Positions 34,389-42,673 of a DNA stretch of 64,000 nt are shown piece by piece. Under the pieces are notes generated by a model. It was not told the DNA's origin. It did not search any database and saw only the letters and a list, made by a program, of their open reading frames with translations. Source of the stretch: an uncultured Lachnospiraceae bacterium (GTDB lineage Bacteria > Bacillota > Clostridia > Lachnospirales > Lachnospiraceae); NCBI GenBank assembly GCA_944384125.1, contig CALWSF010000004.1, positions 38,148 through 102,147 of the forward strand. Reading direction: 5' to 3'. A program made the translations under genes and the position numbers. Numbering within the stretch: the first letter of the stretch is position 1; every line of letters begins with the position of its first letter.

Positions 34389-35330
34389 TTGAAAAGTAAA
34401 AAAATATGGCTGAAGTTATGTCTGGATCTGGCAATGCTGATTGTTATGATGCTGCTTTTGTGGAAAGATGGCCTGGGCATGAGGTTTCACGAGATTGCCG
34501 GGATGGGGCTGCTGGCAGCATTTTTGATCCATATTCTTCTGAACCGGAGGTGGGTATTTCAGGTTACGAGACGTTTCTTTTCTGCGTCCGTTTCAATGAG
34601 AATTCGTATTTGCTGGCTGCTTGACGCGGCACTGCTGGTCTGTTTTGTACTTATAGGGATTTCGGGGATATTTATGAGCCGCACGCTGTTTCATTTTTCT
34701 GTGGAGGGAAACTGGAAAACTCTGCATTTTTTCTGCAGCGCCGCTGCCCTGATTCTGACGGGGGCTCATCTGGGGCTCCATATGGAAATGATAGTAAGAT
34801 TGCTTGCCAGAAAGTTCCCCGTAAAGCAGAAAAGCATAAAAATTGTTATGATTTGCTGCGGGGCGGCTGTGATTTTGCTGGGGACATACTCTGTTTTCAA
34901 TACATCTTTCAGTCGCTGGATTGCAATGCCGTTTCAGATTTCCGGTTCGTATGAGCACAGAGACAGAAATCTCCCGGAGGCACAAAATGGTGCAGCAGGG
35001 GAAATGCCGGAAAGAAACGGAGAGTCCCTGGAAAAAATTCCGGAAGGCGGGGACAGGAACGCCGGGAGAACTGAGCCGGACACGGCAAATCGGGATATCG
35101 TGCGCCGCGAATCCCGGACCGGCGTGAATGCGGGTGCCATTATCTGGAAAGCAGTGCAGTACGTTTCGATTTGTCTGCTGGCAGCCATGATTGTCTGGGG
35201 AGCAGACAGGCTGACATGGCATATGGGAGGAAAGAAAAAAACGGGGACTGATGCCGGGAGACAGATACATGTATCAGTTCTGTCTGGCGGGTTCGGTTTT
35301 GACAAACAGTTTTCGTGTTACTGCTTTTGA
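34389..35330 (+). CDS. DUF4405 membrane protein (b-type heme candidate)
   Basis: A 313-residue protein starting at TTG with AAGGAGAGG just upstream. Residues 1-185 hold four or five membrane helices. Paired histidines occur in helix 2 (FHEIAGMGLLAAFLIHI) and helix 4 (LHFFCSAAALILTGAHLGLH), the pattern of heme-ligating four-helix bundles in DUF4405 and ferric-reductase-like proteins. A long polar extracytoplasmic segment (residues 190-255) precedes one more helix. The final 19 codons overlap the end of the convergent yczE-like gene. Electron transfer through the membrane is likely; partners are not visible. Confidence 0.75.
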   Translation: MKSKKIWLKLCLDLAMLIVMMLLLWKDGLGMRFHEIAGMGLLAAFLIHILLNRRWVFQVTRRFFSASVSMRIRICWLLDAALLVCFVLIGISGIFMSRTLFHFSVEGNWKTLHFFCSAAALILTGAHLGLHMEMIVRLLARKFPVKQKSIKIVMICCGAAVILLGTYSVFNTSFSRWIAMPFQISGSYEHRDRNLPEAQNGAAGEMPERNGESLEKIPEGGDRNAGRTEPDTANRDIVRRESRTGVNAGAIIWKAVQYVSICLLAAMIVWGADRLTWHMGGKKKTGTDAGRQIHVSVLSGGFGFDKQFSCYCF

Positions 35331-35921
35331 GGTCACTCCCACAAGTATGGCTGCGGCAGCCGTCCCCTCCCGCACACCTGCCAGATAGCCGAGAAAAAGG
35401 ATGCTCAGAAGAGATGCGAGAAATACCAGTGTACAGTCAAAGCCGGTTTTGCTTTTGGCAAACGGCAGATTAAAAGTTCTGCAGACTGCCAGTACCATCC
35501 CTTCGCCCGCCAGAGTTACCAGTGAGGCATTGACTTCGAAACTGACGCCTGTTCCCACTAACAGGATGCCCATCAGACAAAGACACAACGAACCCGGGTA
35601 CGAAGAAACTGAGATGGGACGCAGTGCCCATACGGCAAAATCCGTCAGATAGCCGAATATAATTGCGACCGGAAGCTGGGTCAGCTGGATAAGTTCAAAA
35701 TTTTTTCTCAGAAGCAGAATCTGCAGAAGAATCAGTACGCAGTGCATGATTATTGTGGCTGTACCCACAGACAGAGGCGCTATCAGACTTATCACATAGG
35801 GAAGGCTGGAGATTGGGGAGGTTCCAAGTCCGGCTTTAATTGAAAATGCCACGCCGAATGCCATGATCAGCAGACCGGCAAACAAAATGAGAAAACGGGT
35901 AAGCAGGGAATAATGTTTCAT
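35274..35921 (-). CDS. YczE/YyaS/YitT family membrane protein
   Basis: A 215-residue protein with five or six membrane helices. ATG 35921 follows AAAGGAGAT; an upstream open frame to 36164 crosses a palindrome and is not supported. The N-terminal pattern LFAGLLIMAFGVAFSIKAGLGTSPISSLPY is characteristic of the YczE group. The last 57 bases overlap antisense with the end of the DUF4405 gene. No biochemical function is established for the family. Confidence 0.85.
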   Translation of the reverse strand: MKHYSLLTRFLILFAGLLIMAFGVAFSIKAGLGTSPISSLPYVISLIAPLSVGTATIIMHCVLILLQILLLRKNFELIQLTQLPVAIIFGYLTDFAVWALRPISVSSYPGSLCLCLMGILLVGTGVSFEVNASLVTLAGEGMVLAVCRTFNLPFAKSKTGFDCTLVFLASLLSILFLGYLAGVREGTAAAAILVGVTSKAVTRKLFVKTEPARQN

Positions 35922-35953
35922 TTCTATGTATCTCCTTTCAACGTTTTTGTTAT

Positions 35954-35997
35954 TGAGGAGCATTATCATGCGGTATTTGACATGATAATGCTCCTCA
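35954..35997. repeat. Perfect 17-bp inverted repeat in the yczE leader
   Basis: TGAGGAGCATTATCATG (35954-35970) and CATGATAATGCTCCTCA (35981-35997) are perfect complements with a 10-base spacer. No T-run follows on either strand, so an operator or an RNA regulatory hairpin is more likely than a terminator. It lies 33 bases before the yczE-like start. Confidence 0.75.
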
Positions 35998-36164
35998 GTA
36001 ACGTCTATTATATACTTCTGAATTATTGCAATCAAGAAAATGCAAAAAAACAGTTTCAGGCAGACTTTCCGGGGGTGTTTGTGATATAATAAAAACACTG
36101 CGCTTTTGAAAAAACGGAGTGATGCGGAAGACAGAGGCTGCATCGCGGGAGTCGGGAGGAACAA

Positions 36165-36926
36165 ATGGGAGATTTACAGCAGAAAAATTTAAGGATTCTG
36201 AGTCGGGATGCGATCAAATACATTGCAGCGGCAGCAATGCTGCTGAATCATATCGCTAATGTTTTCATGAAGCCGGGGACATTATGGTTTGAGGTGTTCT
36301 GTGATATTGGATACCTGACGGCGCCTGTTATGTGTTATTTTCTTGTGGAAGGCTATCAGTTTACGCGATCTAAAAAAAAGTACGCGCAGAGGCTGTTTGC
36401 CTTTGCAGTTTTATCACAGTTTCCCTTTTATCTGGCAATGGGACAAATTTTTTCACAGGAAGTGGGAGCTGATTTCTGCGGTCTGAATATGCTTTTTACA
36501 CTTTTGATTTGTTTTGGAATTCTGTGGACGCGTGAGCAGGTAAAAAACATATTCCTTCGCTATTCCATAATCGGAATTCTGATTTTGTGTTCCACTGTCT
36601 GTGACTGGGCAGTGCTGGCACCGGTATATGTTCTTCTGTTTGTCCGGGCCGGAAAATCGGAAAGCAGGAAAAGAAAAGCTTTTGCAATCGCTGCAGTATT
36701 GTTCGGGGGCCTTTATTTTCTGGGAGGAGTCGGGACAATACCTCTGTCCTTGAATCTTCTTCTGTCTGCCGGGAATCTGATGGGGCCGGCACTGGCCGGA
36801 ATTCTGATCCTGTTCTTCTATAATGGGCAGAAGGCAAAACGGGGAGCAGGATTTTCAAAATGGTTCTTTTATGTATTTTATCCCGTGCATCTTCTTGTGC
36901 TGGGAATTATAAGAGTGTGCCTGTAG
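36165..36926 (+). CDS. TraX family membrane protein
   Basis: A 253-residue protein with eight or nine membrane helices. The N-terminal segment DAIKYIAAAAMLLNHIANVF, with its conserved Asp and His, and the later FLVEGYQFTRSKKKYAQRLFAFA are typical of TraX, an acyltransferase-like family named for F-pilin acetylation but widespread in Firmicutes without conjugation. GGGAGG precedes the ATG. No conjugation gene is near, so acylation of a surface polymer or lipid is a more likely role. It may share a transcript with the two-component genes 34 bases downstream. Confidence 0.85.
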   Translation: MGDLQQKNLRILSRDAIKYIAAAAMLLNHIANVFMKPGTLWFEVFCDIGYLTAPVMCYFLVEGYQFTRSKKKYAQRLFAFAVLSQFPFYLAMGQIFSQEVGADFCGLNMLFTLLICFGILWTREQVKNIFLRYSIIGILILCSTVCDWAVLAPVYVLLFVRAGKSESRKRKAFAIAAVLFGGLYFLGGVGTIPLSLNLLLSAGNLMGPALAGILILFFYNGQKAKRGAGFSKWFFYVFYPVHLLVLGIIRVCL

Positions 36927-36960
36927 ACAGAGAGCTGCAGAGGACAGAGAGGAACTGCCT

Positions 36961-37704
36961 GTGACAAAGAAAATTTTAATAGCTGACGATGAAAAAGAGA
37001 TAAGGGATATTCTGCAGATGCTTCTCTGCGCGGAAGGGTATGAGACGGTTGCCGCTGAAAATGGAAGACAGGCGGCAGCACTGGCGGATGAAACCATAGA
37101 TATGTATATTCTGGATGTAAACATGCCGGAGATGACCGGGTTTGAAGCGGCCCGGGAGATTCGCCGGCTTTATGGCGCTCCGATTCTTTTTCTGACGGCA
37201 TACTCGGGAGAGACCGATAAAATAATGGGGTTTTCTGTGGGTGCTGATGATTATATCGTGAAGCCTTTTTCCAATCTGGAGCTGATTATGCGGATACGGG
37301 CTGTTTTTCGCAGAACAGACCAGGGCGCGGCAGCGCCGGGAACAAAGAGTATATCAGACGGGGAGGAAAAACAGGGAACGGCGTCCCGGGCAAACACACC
37401 GTCGGGTACGCATGGAGTGTGGATTTCAGATGTATTTCTTGACACTGACAGTCAGGCGGCGGTTAAAGACGGAGCCGTAATCGGGCTGACGTATACAGAG
37501 TACGAGATTCTGTTTCTTCTCGCATCCCACAGAAAAAAGATATATTCACTGGAGAATATTTACAGGAGCATCTGGGGAGATGACGCTGTGGGAGACGGAA
37601 CGATCATGGTACATATAAAAAATATACGGAAAAAGCTGGGGGATAATTCCAGAATGCCCAGGTATATTAAAACTGCGTGGGGAAAGGGGTATTATATTGA
37701 CTGA
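36961..37704 (+). CDS. OmpR/VanR-type response regulator
   Basis: A 247-residue two-component regulator starting at GTG with GAGAGGAA upstream. The receiver domain (residues 1-115) has the acidic pair DDEKE, phospho-acceptor Asp52 in LDVNMP, and the switch Lys in VKPFSN. A linker of about 35 residues, longer and more polar than usual, connects to an OmpR-type winged helix (residues 160-247). The kinase gene overlaps its end by eight bases. Targets may include the adjacent membrane-protein genes. Confidence 0.93.
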   Translation: MTKKILIADDEKEIRDILQMLLCAEGYETVAAENGRQAAALADETIDMYILDVNMPEMTGFEAAREIRRLYGAPILFLTAYSGETDKIMGFSVGADDYIVKPFSNLELIMRIRAVFRRTDQGAAAPGTKSISDGEEKQGTASRANTPSGTHGVWISDVFLDTDSQAAVKDGAVIGLTYTEYEILFLLASHRKKIYSLENIYRSIWGDDAVGDGTIMVHIKNIRKKLGDNSRMPRYIKTAWGKGYYID

Positions 37705-38752
37705 GAACCGTGTGCACAGGCGTAACCGGCTGTCTGTTGAGCTGGCGGGGCTTTTATGCGTCAGTGCTGCTGTTTCCCTGTTTTTGTTTGCATTTCTGCG
37801 TCTGACAAGCCTGTCCCTGGCGGAAAATTATCTGTATTACAGGGGAATTCAGCTGACGGAGGAAAAGCGGTATCTTCTGAATATGTGGATTCAGAATATC
37901 TGTTTCCTGGGAAGTGCCATTTTTTTTATCTGGCTCTTTTTGTTTCTGTTTGCACAGAAAGTAACCTATATTGTGACGATTATGAGGGGAATAGAACAGC
38001 TTCGCTTAAACAGAATGGATTTTGTAATTCCTCTGGAGGGAAACGATGAACTGACTGAACTGGCGGATCAGATCAATTACCTGGCGCATTCTCAGAGAGA
38101 GCTTCTTGCAAAGGAAGAGAAACTGAAAGAGGACAGGGAAAATTTCATCCGATCCCTGTCCCACGACATCCGGAATCCGCTGACGGCAATCTGTTCCTAC
38201 TCTGAATATATGCGAGGGAAAAAGGACAGAACAGAAGCGGAGACCAGTGGATATATTGAGATGGTCTGCAGCCGTTCTCAGCAGATTCGCGGACTCATGG
38301 AGCTTCTTCTTGCCGGAGATGCTCGGAAGACAGAGTGGATTGAGGACGGGCGCCTTTTGATGGAACAGATGGCTCTGGAGTGGGAAGCGGGAGTGGAGGA
38401 ACGTTTTTCCTGCAGTATATCTCTGGAAAAATGCCGGAATTTCAGGGGAAATATGGATATTCGCGAAATTCAGAGGATATTTGACAATCTGTATACAAAT
38501 GTGGAGAGATACGCTGATCCGGGCGGACCTGTGTATATGGAAGTGAAAACAGATAACGGCGGCGTCTGGATTATTCAGAAGAACACTGCTTTATCCGGCC
38601 GGAATACGGAGGAGACAGGGCGGGGAATCGGCCTGCAGAATATCCGGCAGATTGCAGGGCATTATCACGGAAGTGTTGAGACAGAGAGCGGGAGCGATAC
38701 ATTTTTGATTCGGATCTGTCTGGGAGAGATGGAAGTAGAGCAGGAAGCGTGA
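37697..38752 (+). CDS. Sensor histidine kinase
   Basis: A 351-residue kinase starting at TTG inside the regulator's last codons. Two membrane helices (residues 14-36 and 65-90) flank a very short external loop, so sensing is probably within or near the membrane. A HAMP-like linker precedes the HisKA box SLSHDIRNPLTA with His156. The ATPase domain shows an altered N-box DNLYTNVERYAD and a G-box GRGIGLQNI. It should phosphorylate the regulator encoded upstream. The short sensor resembles intramembrane-sensing kinases that respond to cell-wall stress. Confidence 0.92.
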   Translation: MTENRVHRRNRLSVELAGLLCVSAAVSLFLFAFLRLTSLSLAENYLYYRGIQLTEEKRYLLNMWIQNICFLGSAIFFIWLFLFLFAQKVTYIVTIMRGIEQLRLNRMDFVIPLEGNDELTELADQINYLAHSQRELLAKEEKLKEDRENFIRSLSHDIRNPLTAICSYSEYMRGKKDRTEAETSGYIEMVCSRSQQIRGLMELLLAGDARKTEWIEDGRLLMEQMALEWEAGVEERFSCSISLEKCRNFRGNMDIREIQRIFDNLYTNVERYADPGGPVYMEVKTDNGGVWIIQKNTALSGRNTEETGRGIGLQNIRQIAGHYHGSVETESGSDTFLIRICLGEMEVEQEA

Positions 38753-38846
38753 CGGCGATCTTTAGAAATCTTCAGAAACCTCTCTGAAAGTTCTTCAGAA
38801 GTGTCTGATAAAGTAAAGACATCAAAGCGAAAGAGAGGAATTACAT

Positions 38847-39185
38847 ATGGCATTGGGAGTTTTACTGATTATGTTGGTTGCGATGATTATTATCAGTGTG
38901 ATAGGAGTCATTGTGATGTTTTTGTCGGGAAACGGAAAGGGAAAGAAAACAGCTGTGTGCCTTATGGCCGGATGGGCGATGGTAATTGCCTATATAAGTG
39001 CAACCAGTCAGCCTTTAAATTACACACTGGCACAGGTAATCCGGTGGGGGATCGGAGCAGTCGGCATTGCAGGGGCGGTTTTGTTTTATAAGGCAAAATC
39101 GGAAAAGGTTCAGCTGGCGGCGCAGATTCTTGTGACTTTATCCGTATTTCTGGGAATTGAAAGAATGTTTTGTCTGTTTGGATAG
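38847..39185 (+). CDS. Small polytopic membrane protein of unknown function
   Basis: A 112-residue protein with four hydrophobic segments and short charged loops (GNGKGKK, YKAKSEK). GAGAGGAA precedes the ATG. I do not recognise a family. It lies 94 bases after the kinase gene and could be part of the same regulon. Its end is just 18 bases before the pfl promoter. Confidence 0.65.
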   Translation: MALGVLLIMLVAMIIISVIGVIVMFLSGNGKGKKTAVCLMAGWAMVIAYISATSQPLNYTLAQVIRWGIGAVGIAGAVLFYKAKSEKVQLAAQILVTLSVFLGIERMFCLFG

Positions 39186-39202
39186 TTCCAGGAAAAATGT
39201 GC

Positions 39203-39231
39203 TTGACTTCCCCAGGGGGGAATGCTATACT
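39203..39231 (+). promoter_or_regulatory. Promoter of the pfl operon
   Basis: TTGACT at 39203-39208 and TATACT at 39226-39231 are 17 bases apart. The predicted start near 39238 places the whole riboswitch at the 5' end of the transcript. Confidence 0.8.
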
Positions 39232-39257
39232 CCGGGTATATTTAAAACTCAAAGGGC

Positions 39258-39330
39258 TTCATTACTGACGGATCATGTGGGTTACCACGAGGGAGTGAAG
39301 TACCTGTCATCAGCCGACCGTCTGGGCAGC
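39258..39330 (+). promoter_or_regulatory. ZTP (pfl motif) riboswitch aptamer
   Basis: The segment has the two conserved parts of the ZTP/ZMP class in the right order. The 5' part reads TTACTGACGGATCATGTGGG, then TTACCACGAGGGAGTGAA (compare CUGGCG-GGUGGG-ACCACC-GGGGAG). The 3' part reads GCCGACCGTCTGGGCA, matching the conserved CCGxCCGCCUGGGCA end. The 3' part runs straight into the left arm of a terminator, so ligand binding would hold GGGCA and allow transcription. ZTP accumulates when 10-formyl-tetrahydrofolate is short, and pyruvate formate-lyase supplies formate for its synthesis, so an ON switch fits the downstream gene. Confidence 0.88.
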
Positions 39331-39356
39331 ACCTCTTCTGGCGTGCTGCCCTTTTT
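39324..39356 (+). terminator. Expression-platform terminator of the ZTP riboswitch
   Basis: GGGCAGCAC (39324-39332) pairs perfectly with GTGCTGCCC (39343-39351) and is followed by T5. Its left arm contains the last conserved bases of the aptamer, so folding of the two is mutually exclusive. Confidence 0.88.
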
Positions 39357-39420
39357 GTTTCTGAAAATGGCTTCGCCGGTCCGGGGGTGCCATTCATTCA
39401 AAAACAGGAGGATCGAAGCG

Positions 39421-41664
39421 ATGTTTAAGACACAGACAGAGTTGTGGGAAGGATTTGAAAAGGGAAGCTGGCAGGAGGAGATCAATGTCCGCGATTTCAT
39501 TCAGCGAAATTATACGCCGTATGAGGGAGACGGAAGTTTCCTGGCTTCTGCGACAGACAGAACAAACAAGCTTCTTAAGAAACTGGAAAATCTGCTGGCA
39601 CTTGAGAGAGAATTCGGCGGGGTTCTGGATATTGACACACAGACAGTTACTTCGCTGCTTAACTACAAGCCGGGTTATCTTGACAAAGAGAATGAGATTA
39701 TCGTCGGCCTGCAGACTGACCGTCCTCTCAAAAGAGGGGTCAATCCTTTCGGCGGCCTGCGCATGACGCAGGAGGCCTGCCGTGCCTACGGCTATGAACT
39801 GTCTCAGAAGGTTCTGGATGAGTTCCAGTACAGGACGACCCACAACGACGGCGTGTTCCGTGTTTACAATGATGAGACGAAGGCGGCCAGACACTGCGGA
39901 CTTATTACGGGGCTTCCGGACGCCTACGGCCGTGGCCGTATCATCGGGGACTACCGGCGTGTGGCACTTTACGGCGTTGATATTCTGATTGAGGAGAAGA
40001 AAAAAGACAAGGCAAGACTGGGAATGGAGGACATGGATGTGGATCACATCCGTCAGCAGGAGGAGCTGTATCAGCAGATCAATTTCCTCGGAAAGCTCCG
40101 CGACATGGGTGCTCTCTACGGCTTTGACATAAGCCGTCCGGCGGCCAATGCGCGTGAGGCGGTGCAGTGGCTGTATTTCGGATACCTGGCTTCCATCAAG
40201 GAGCAGAACGGTGCGGCCATGAGCCTTGGAAGAACATCCACCTTTCTGGACATTTACTTTGAGCGCGATCTGAAAAACGGCGTGATTACCGAGGAACAGG
40301 CACAGGAGATTATGGATGATTTCGTCATGAAGCTTCGTATGGCCCGTCATCTGCGCACTCCGGAGTACAATGAACTTTTCGGCGGCGATCCCATGTGGAT
40401 TACCGAGTCGGTAGGAGGAATGGGCGAGGACGGAAGAACACTGGTAACGAAGAATTCCTTCCGCGTTCTCCATACTCTCTATAATCTGAAGCCTTCTGCG
40501 GAGCCGAACCTGACGGTTCTCTGGTCCGAGAAGCTTCCGGAGGCGTTTAAGACCTTCTGCGCAAAGGTGTCCTGTGACACGGATGCCCTTCAGTATGAGA
40601 ACGATGATCTGATGCGTCCCCAGTTCGGCGATGATTACGGCATTGCCTGCTGTGTATCAGCCATGAAGATCGGAAAACAGATGCAGTTTTTCGGTGCCCG
40701 TGCGAATCTTGCAAAGCTTCTTCTCATGTCCTTAAACGGAGGACGCGACGAGAAAAAGAACATGCAGGTAGGGCCCGTACATGAGCCGTATCAGGGCGAA
40801 TATCTGGAGTATGATGCGGTTATGGAGCTTCTTGATTTTTACCGTCCGTGGCTTGCAAGAATGTACGCAAACACCATGAATCAGATTCATTACATGCACG
40901 ACAAATATGCCTATGAGAAAACGCAGATGGCTCTCCACGATACGGAGGTACATCGCTTTATGGCCTTCGGTGTGGCGGGAATGAGCGTTCTGGCTGATTC
41001 TCTCTCGGCAATCAAATATGCCCGTGTGAAGTGCGTGCGCGATCCGGAGACGGGAATCATCACTGATTTTATTACGGAGGGAGAATTCCCCACATTCGGA
41101 AATGATGATGACAGAGTGGATTCCATCGCCTGTGAACAGATGGAGAAGTTTTCCAATGAGCTGAAAAAACAGAAGCTCTACCGGAATGCGGAGGCAACGC
41201 TTTCCATTCTTACTATTACCTCCAATGTGGTATACGGCAAAAAGACCGGCTCAACACCGGACGGAAGAAAGGCGGGAGAGCCGTTTGCTCCCGGTGCAAA
41301 TCCCATGCACGGACGCGAGAAAAACGGAGCTTTAGCGGCTCTCAATTCTGTGGCAAAGCTTTCATACAGCTACTGCAAGGACGGAATTTCCAATACCTTC
41401 TCCATCGTGCCGCAGGCACTGGGAAAAGAGGAAAAAGAGAGACTTGACAATCTGGTATCCATTCTGGACGGTTACTTCGGACAGAATGCGCACCATCTCA
41501 ATGTCAACGTGATGAACCGGGAGACTCTTATGGACGCTTATGAGAATCCGGACAAATATCCTAATCTGACTATCCGTGTATCCGGTTATGCCGTGAATTT
41601 CAATAAGCTTTCAAGAGAGCAGCAGAGAGAGGTTATTTCCCGTACCTTCCATGAGAGAATGTAG
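39421..41664 (+). CDS. pflB: Pyruvate formate-lyase (formate C-acetyltransferase)
   Basis: A 747-residue glycyl-radical enzyme that converts pyruvate and CoA to acetyl-CoA and formate under anaerobic conditions. AGGAGG lies 10 bases before ATG 39421, and the open frame upstream belongs to the riboswitch leader. The tandem active-site cysteines are Cys410 and Cys411 in [10 protein letters not shown], and the radical glycine is Gly722 in RVSGYAVNF. Both are at the usual positions. The activating enzyme is encoded 22 bases downstream. Expression is controlled by the ZTP riboswitch. Cytoplasmic, oxygen-sensitive. Confidence 0.97.
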   Translation: MFKTQTELWEGFEKGSWQEEINVRDFIQRNYTPYEGDGSFLASATDRTNKLLKKLENLLALEREFGGVLDIDTQTVTSLLNYKPGYLDKENEIIVGLQTDRPLKRGVNPFGGLRMTQEACRAYGYELSQKVLDEFQYRTTHNDGVFRVYNDETKAARHCGLITGLPDAYGRGRIIGDYRRVALYGVDILIEEKKKDKARLGMEDMDVDHIRQQEELYQQINFLGKLRDMGALYGFDISRPAANAREAVQWLYFGYLASIKEQNGAAMSLGRTSTFLDIYFERDLKNGVITEEQAQEIMDDFVMKLRMARHLRTPEYNELFGGDPMWITESVGGMGEDGRTLVTKNSFRVLHTLYNLKPSAEPNLTVLWSEKLPEAFKTFCAKVSCDTDALQYENDDLMRPQFGDDYGIACCVSAMKIGKQMQFFGARANLAKLLLMSLNGGRDEKKNMQVGPVHEPYQGEYLEYDAVMELLDFYRPWLARMYANTMNQIHYMHDKYAYEKTQMALHDTEVHRFMAFGVAGMSVLADSLSAIKYARVKCVRDPETGIITDFITEGEFPTFGNDDDRVDSIACEQMEKFSNELKKQKLYRNAEATLSILTITSNVVYGKKTGSTPDGRKAGEPFAPGANPMHGREKNGALAALNSVAKLSYSYCKDGISNTFSIVPQALGKEEKERLDNLVSILDGYFGQNAHHLNVNVMNRETLMDAYENPDKYPNLTIRVSGYAVNFNKLSREQQREVISRTFHERM

Positions 41665-41686
41665 GGGACGTTTGGGAGCGGTTGCT

Positions 41687-42430
41687 ATGAGTGAAGAAAA
41701 GAAAATGAAGGGAAAAATCCATTCGTTTCAGTCTATGGGGGCAGTGGACGGTCCGGGACTTCGCTATGTGGTATTTATGCAGGGATGTCCGCTGCGCTGT
41801 GTATACTGCCATAATCCGGACACATGGGATACAGAGACAGGAAATCAGTTTTCTGTGGAGGAAGTGGTGCAGAAAATTCTCCGCTGCCGTTCCTATCTGA
41901 AAAGAGGAGGCGTGACAGTAAGCGGGGGAGAACCGCTTCTTCAGCCGGATTTCGTCGCGGAGCTTTTTGCCCGTCTCCGGGAGGAAGGGATTCACACGGC
42001 TCTTGATACCAGCGGGATCGACACGGAGGCCGGCACAGACAGGGTGCTGAACGTTACAGATCTGGTGCTTGCGGATCTCAAATTTCTGACGGCAGAGGAA
42101 TACCGGGAAAACTGCGGCGTTGACTTTAACCGGGTGCTGGCGTTTCTGGATAAGACGCGGGAGCGGGGGATACCGCTTTGGATCCGGCAGGTTATTGTGC
42201 CGGGACTCAACGACCGGCCGGAGCGTATGGAGCTTCTGGCTCGTATTCTGAAAGCGTACCCCAATGTGGAGAGAGTGGAACTTCTGCCTTTTCGGAAACT
42301 GTGTCTGGAAAAATACGGGCGGATGGGAATCCCTTTTCCTCTTGCCGGGACTCCTGAGATGGAGATGGAAGGAATGTATATTCTGAAGGAAGAACTGGAA
42401 CGGCAGACCGGATTCAGGGTTGTCGTGTAA
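41687..42430 (+). CDS. pflA: Pyruvate formate-lyase activating enzyme
   Basis: A 247-residue radical-SAM enzyme that installs the glycyl radical on PflB. The cluster motif CxxxCxxC is Cys34, Cys38 and Cys41 (GCPLRCVYCHNP), and SGGEPLLQPDF near residue 80 binds SAM. ATG 41687 follows GGGAGCGG; the in-frame ATG inside pflB is not used. The gene is the last of the operon, with a long hairpin terminator downstream. Confidence 0.96.
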   Translation: MSEEKKMKGKIHSFQSMGAVDGPGLRYVVFMQGCPLRCVYCHNPDTWDTETGNQFSVEEVVQKILRCRSYLKRGGVTVSGGEPLLQPDFVAELFARLREEGIHTALDTSGIDTEAGTDRVLNVTDLVLADLKFLTAEEYRENCGVDFNRVLAFLDKTRERGIPLWIRQVIVPGLNDRPERMELLARILKAYPNVERVELLPFRKLCLEKYGRMGIPFPLAGTPEMEMEGMYILKEELERQTGFRVVV

Positions 42431-42465
42431 ACCAGCGGGATATGAAATAAGAATTTAAAGACTGC

Positions 42466-42556
42466 ACAGGCGCGCCGCGTTCTGATCGGAATGAAGAGAA
42501 ATGTTCTGAAAGCATTTTTCTTTTGTCCGGCTCGGAAGGCGGCGCGCCTGTTTTTT
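42466..42556 (+). terminator. Terminator of the pfl operon
   Basis: ACAGGCGCGCCGC (42466-42478) pairs perfectly with GCGGCGCGCCTGT (42539-42551), followed by T6. The 60-base loop is unusually long. Confidence 0.75.
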
Positions 42557-42673
42557 ATGTGAACACCGGAAAAAATGAAGCATTCTTTCGGGCTGTATCG
42601 TTTTTATATGTAAGAAGCCGGAAACTCCGGCTGTGGGGAGATATGATAAGGATGATAAAGCGAGGAAATAATT

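Noticed and set aside
36165-36926. TraX as evidence for a conjugative element
   Set aside because: No relaxase, coupling protein or secretion gene is near, and TraX-like proteins are common in Firmicutes chromosomes.
39157-39420. An 88-residue N-terminal extension of PflB
   Set aside because: The DNA is the promoter, ZTP aptamer and terminator; AGGAGG and the family start position support ATG 39421.
39394-40473. A 359-codon open frame on the minus strand
   Set aside because: It lies entirely opposite pflB, whose codons are unambiguous, and shows no domain or ribosome binding site.
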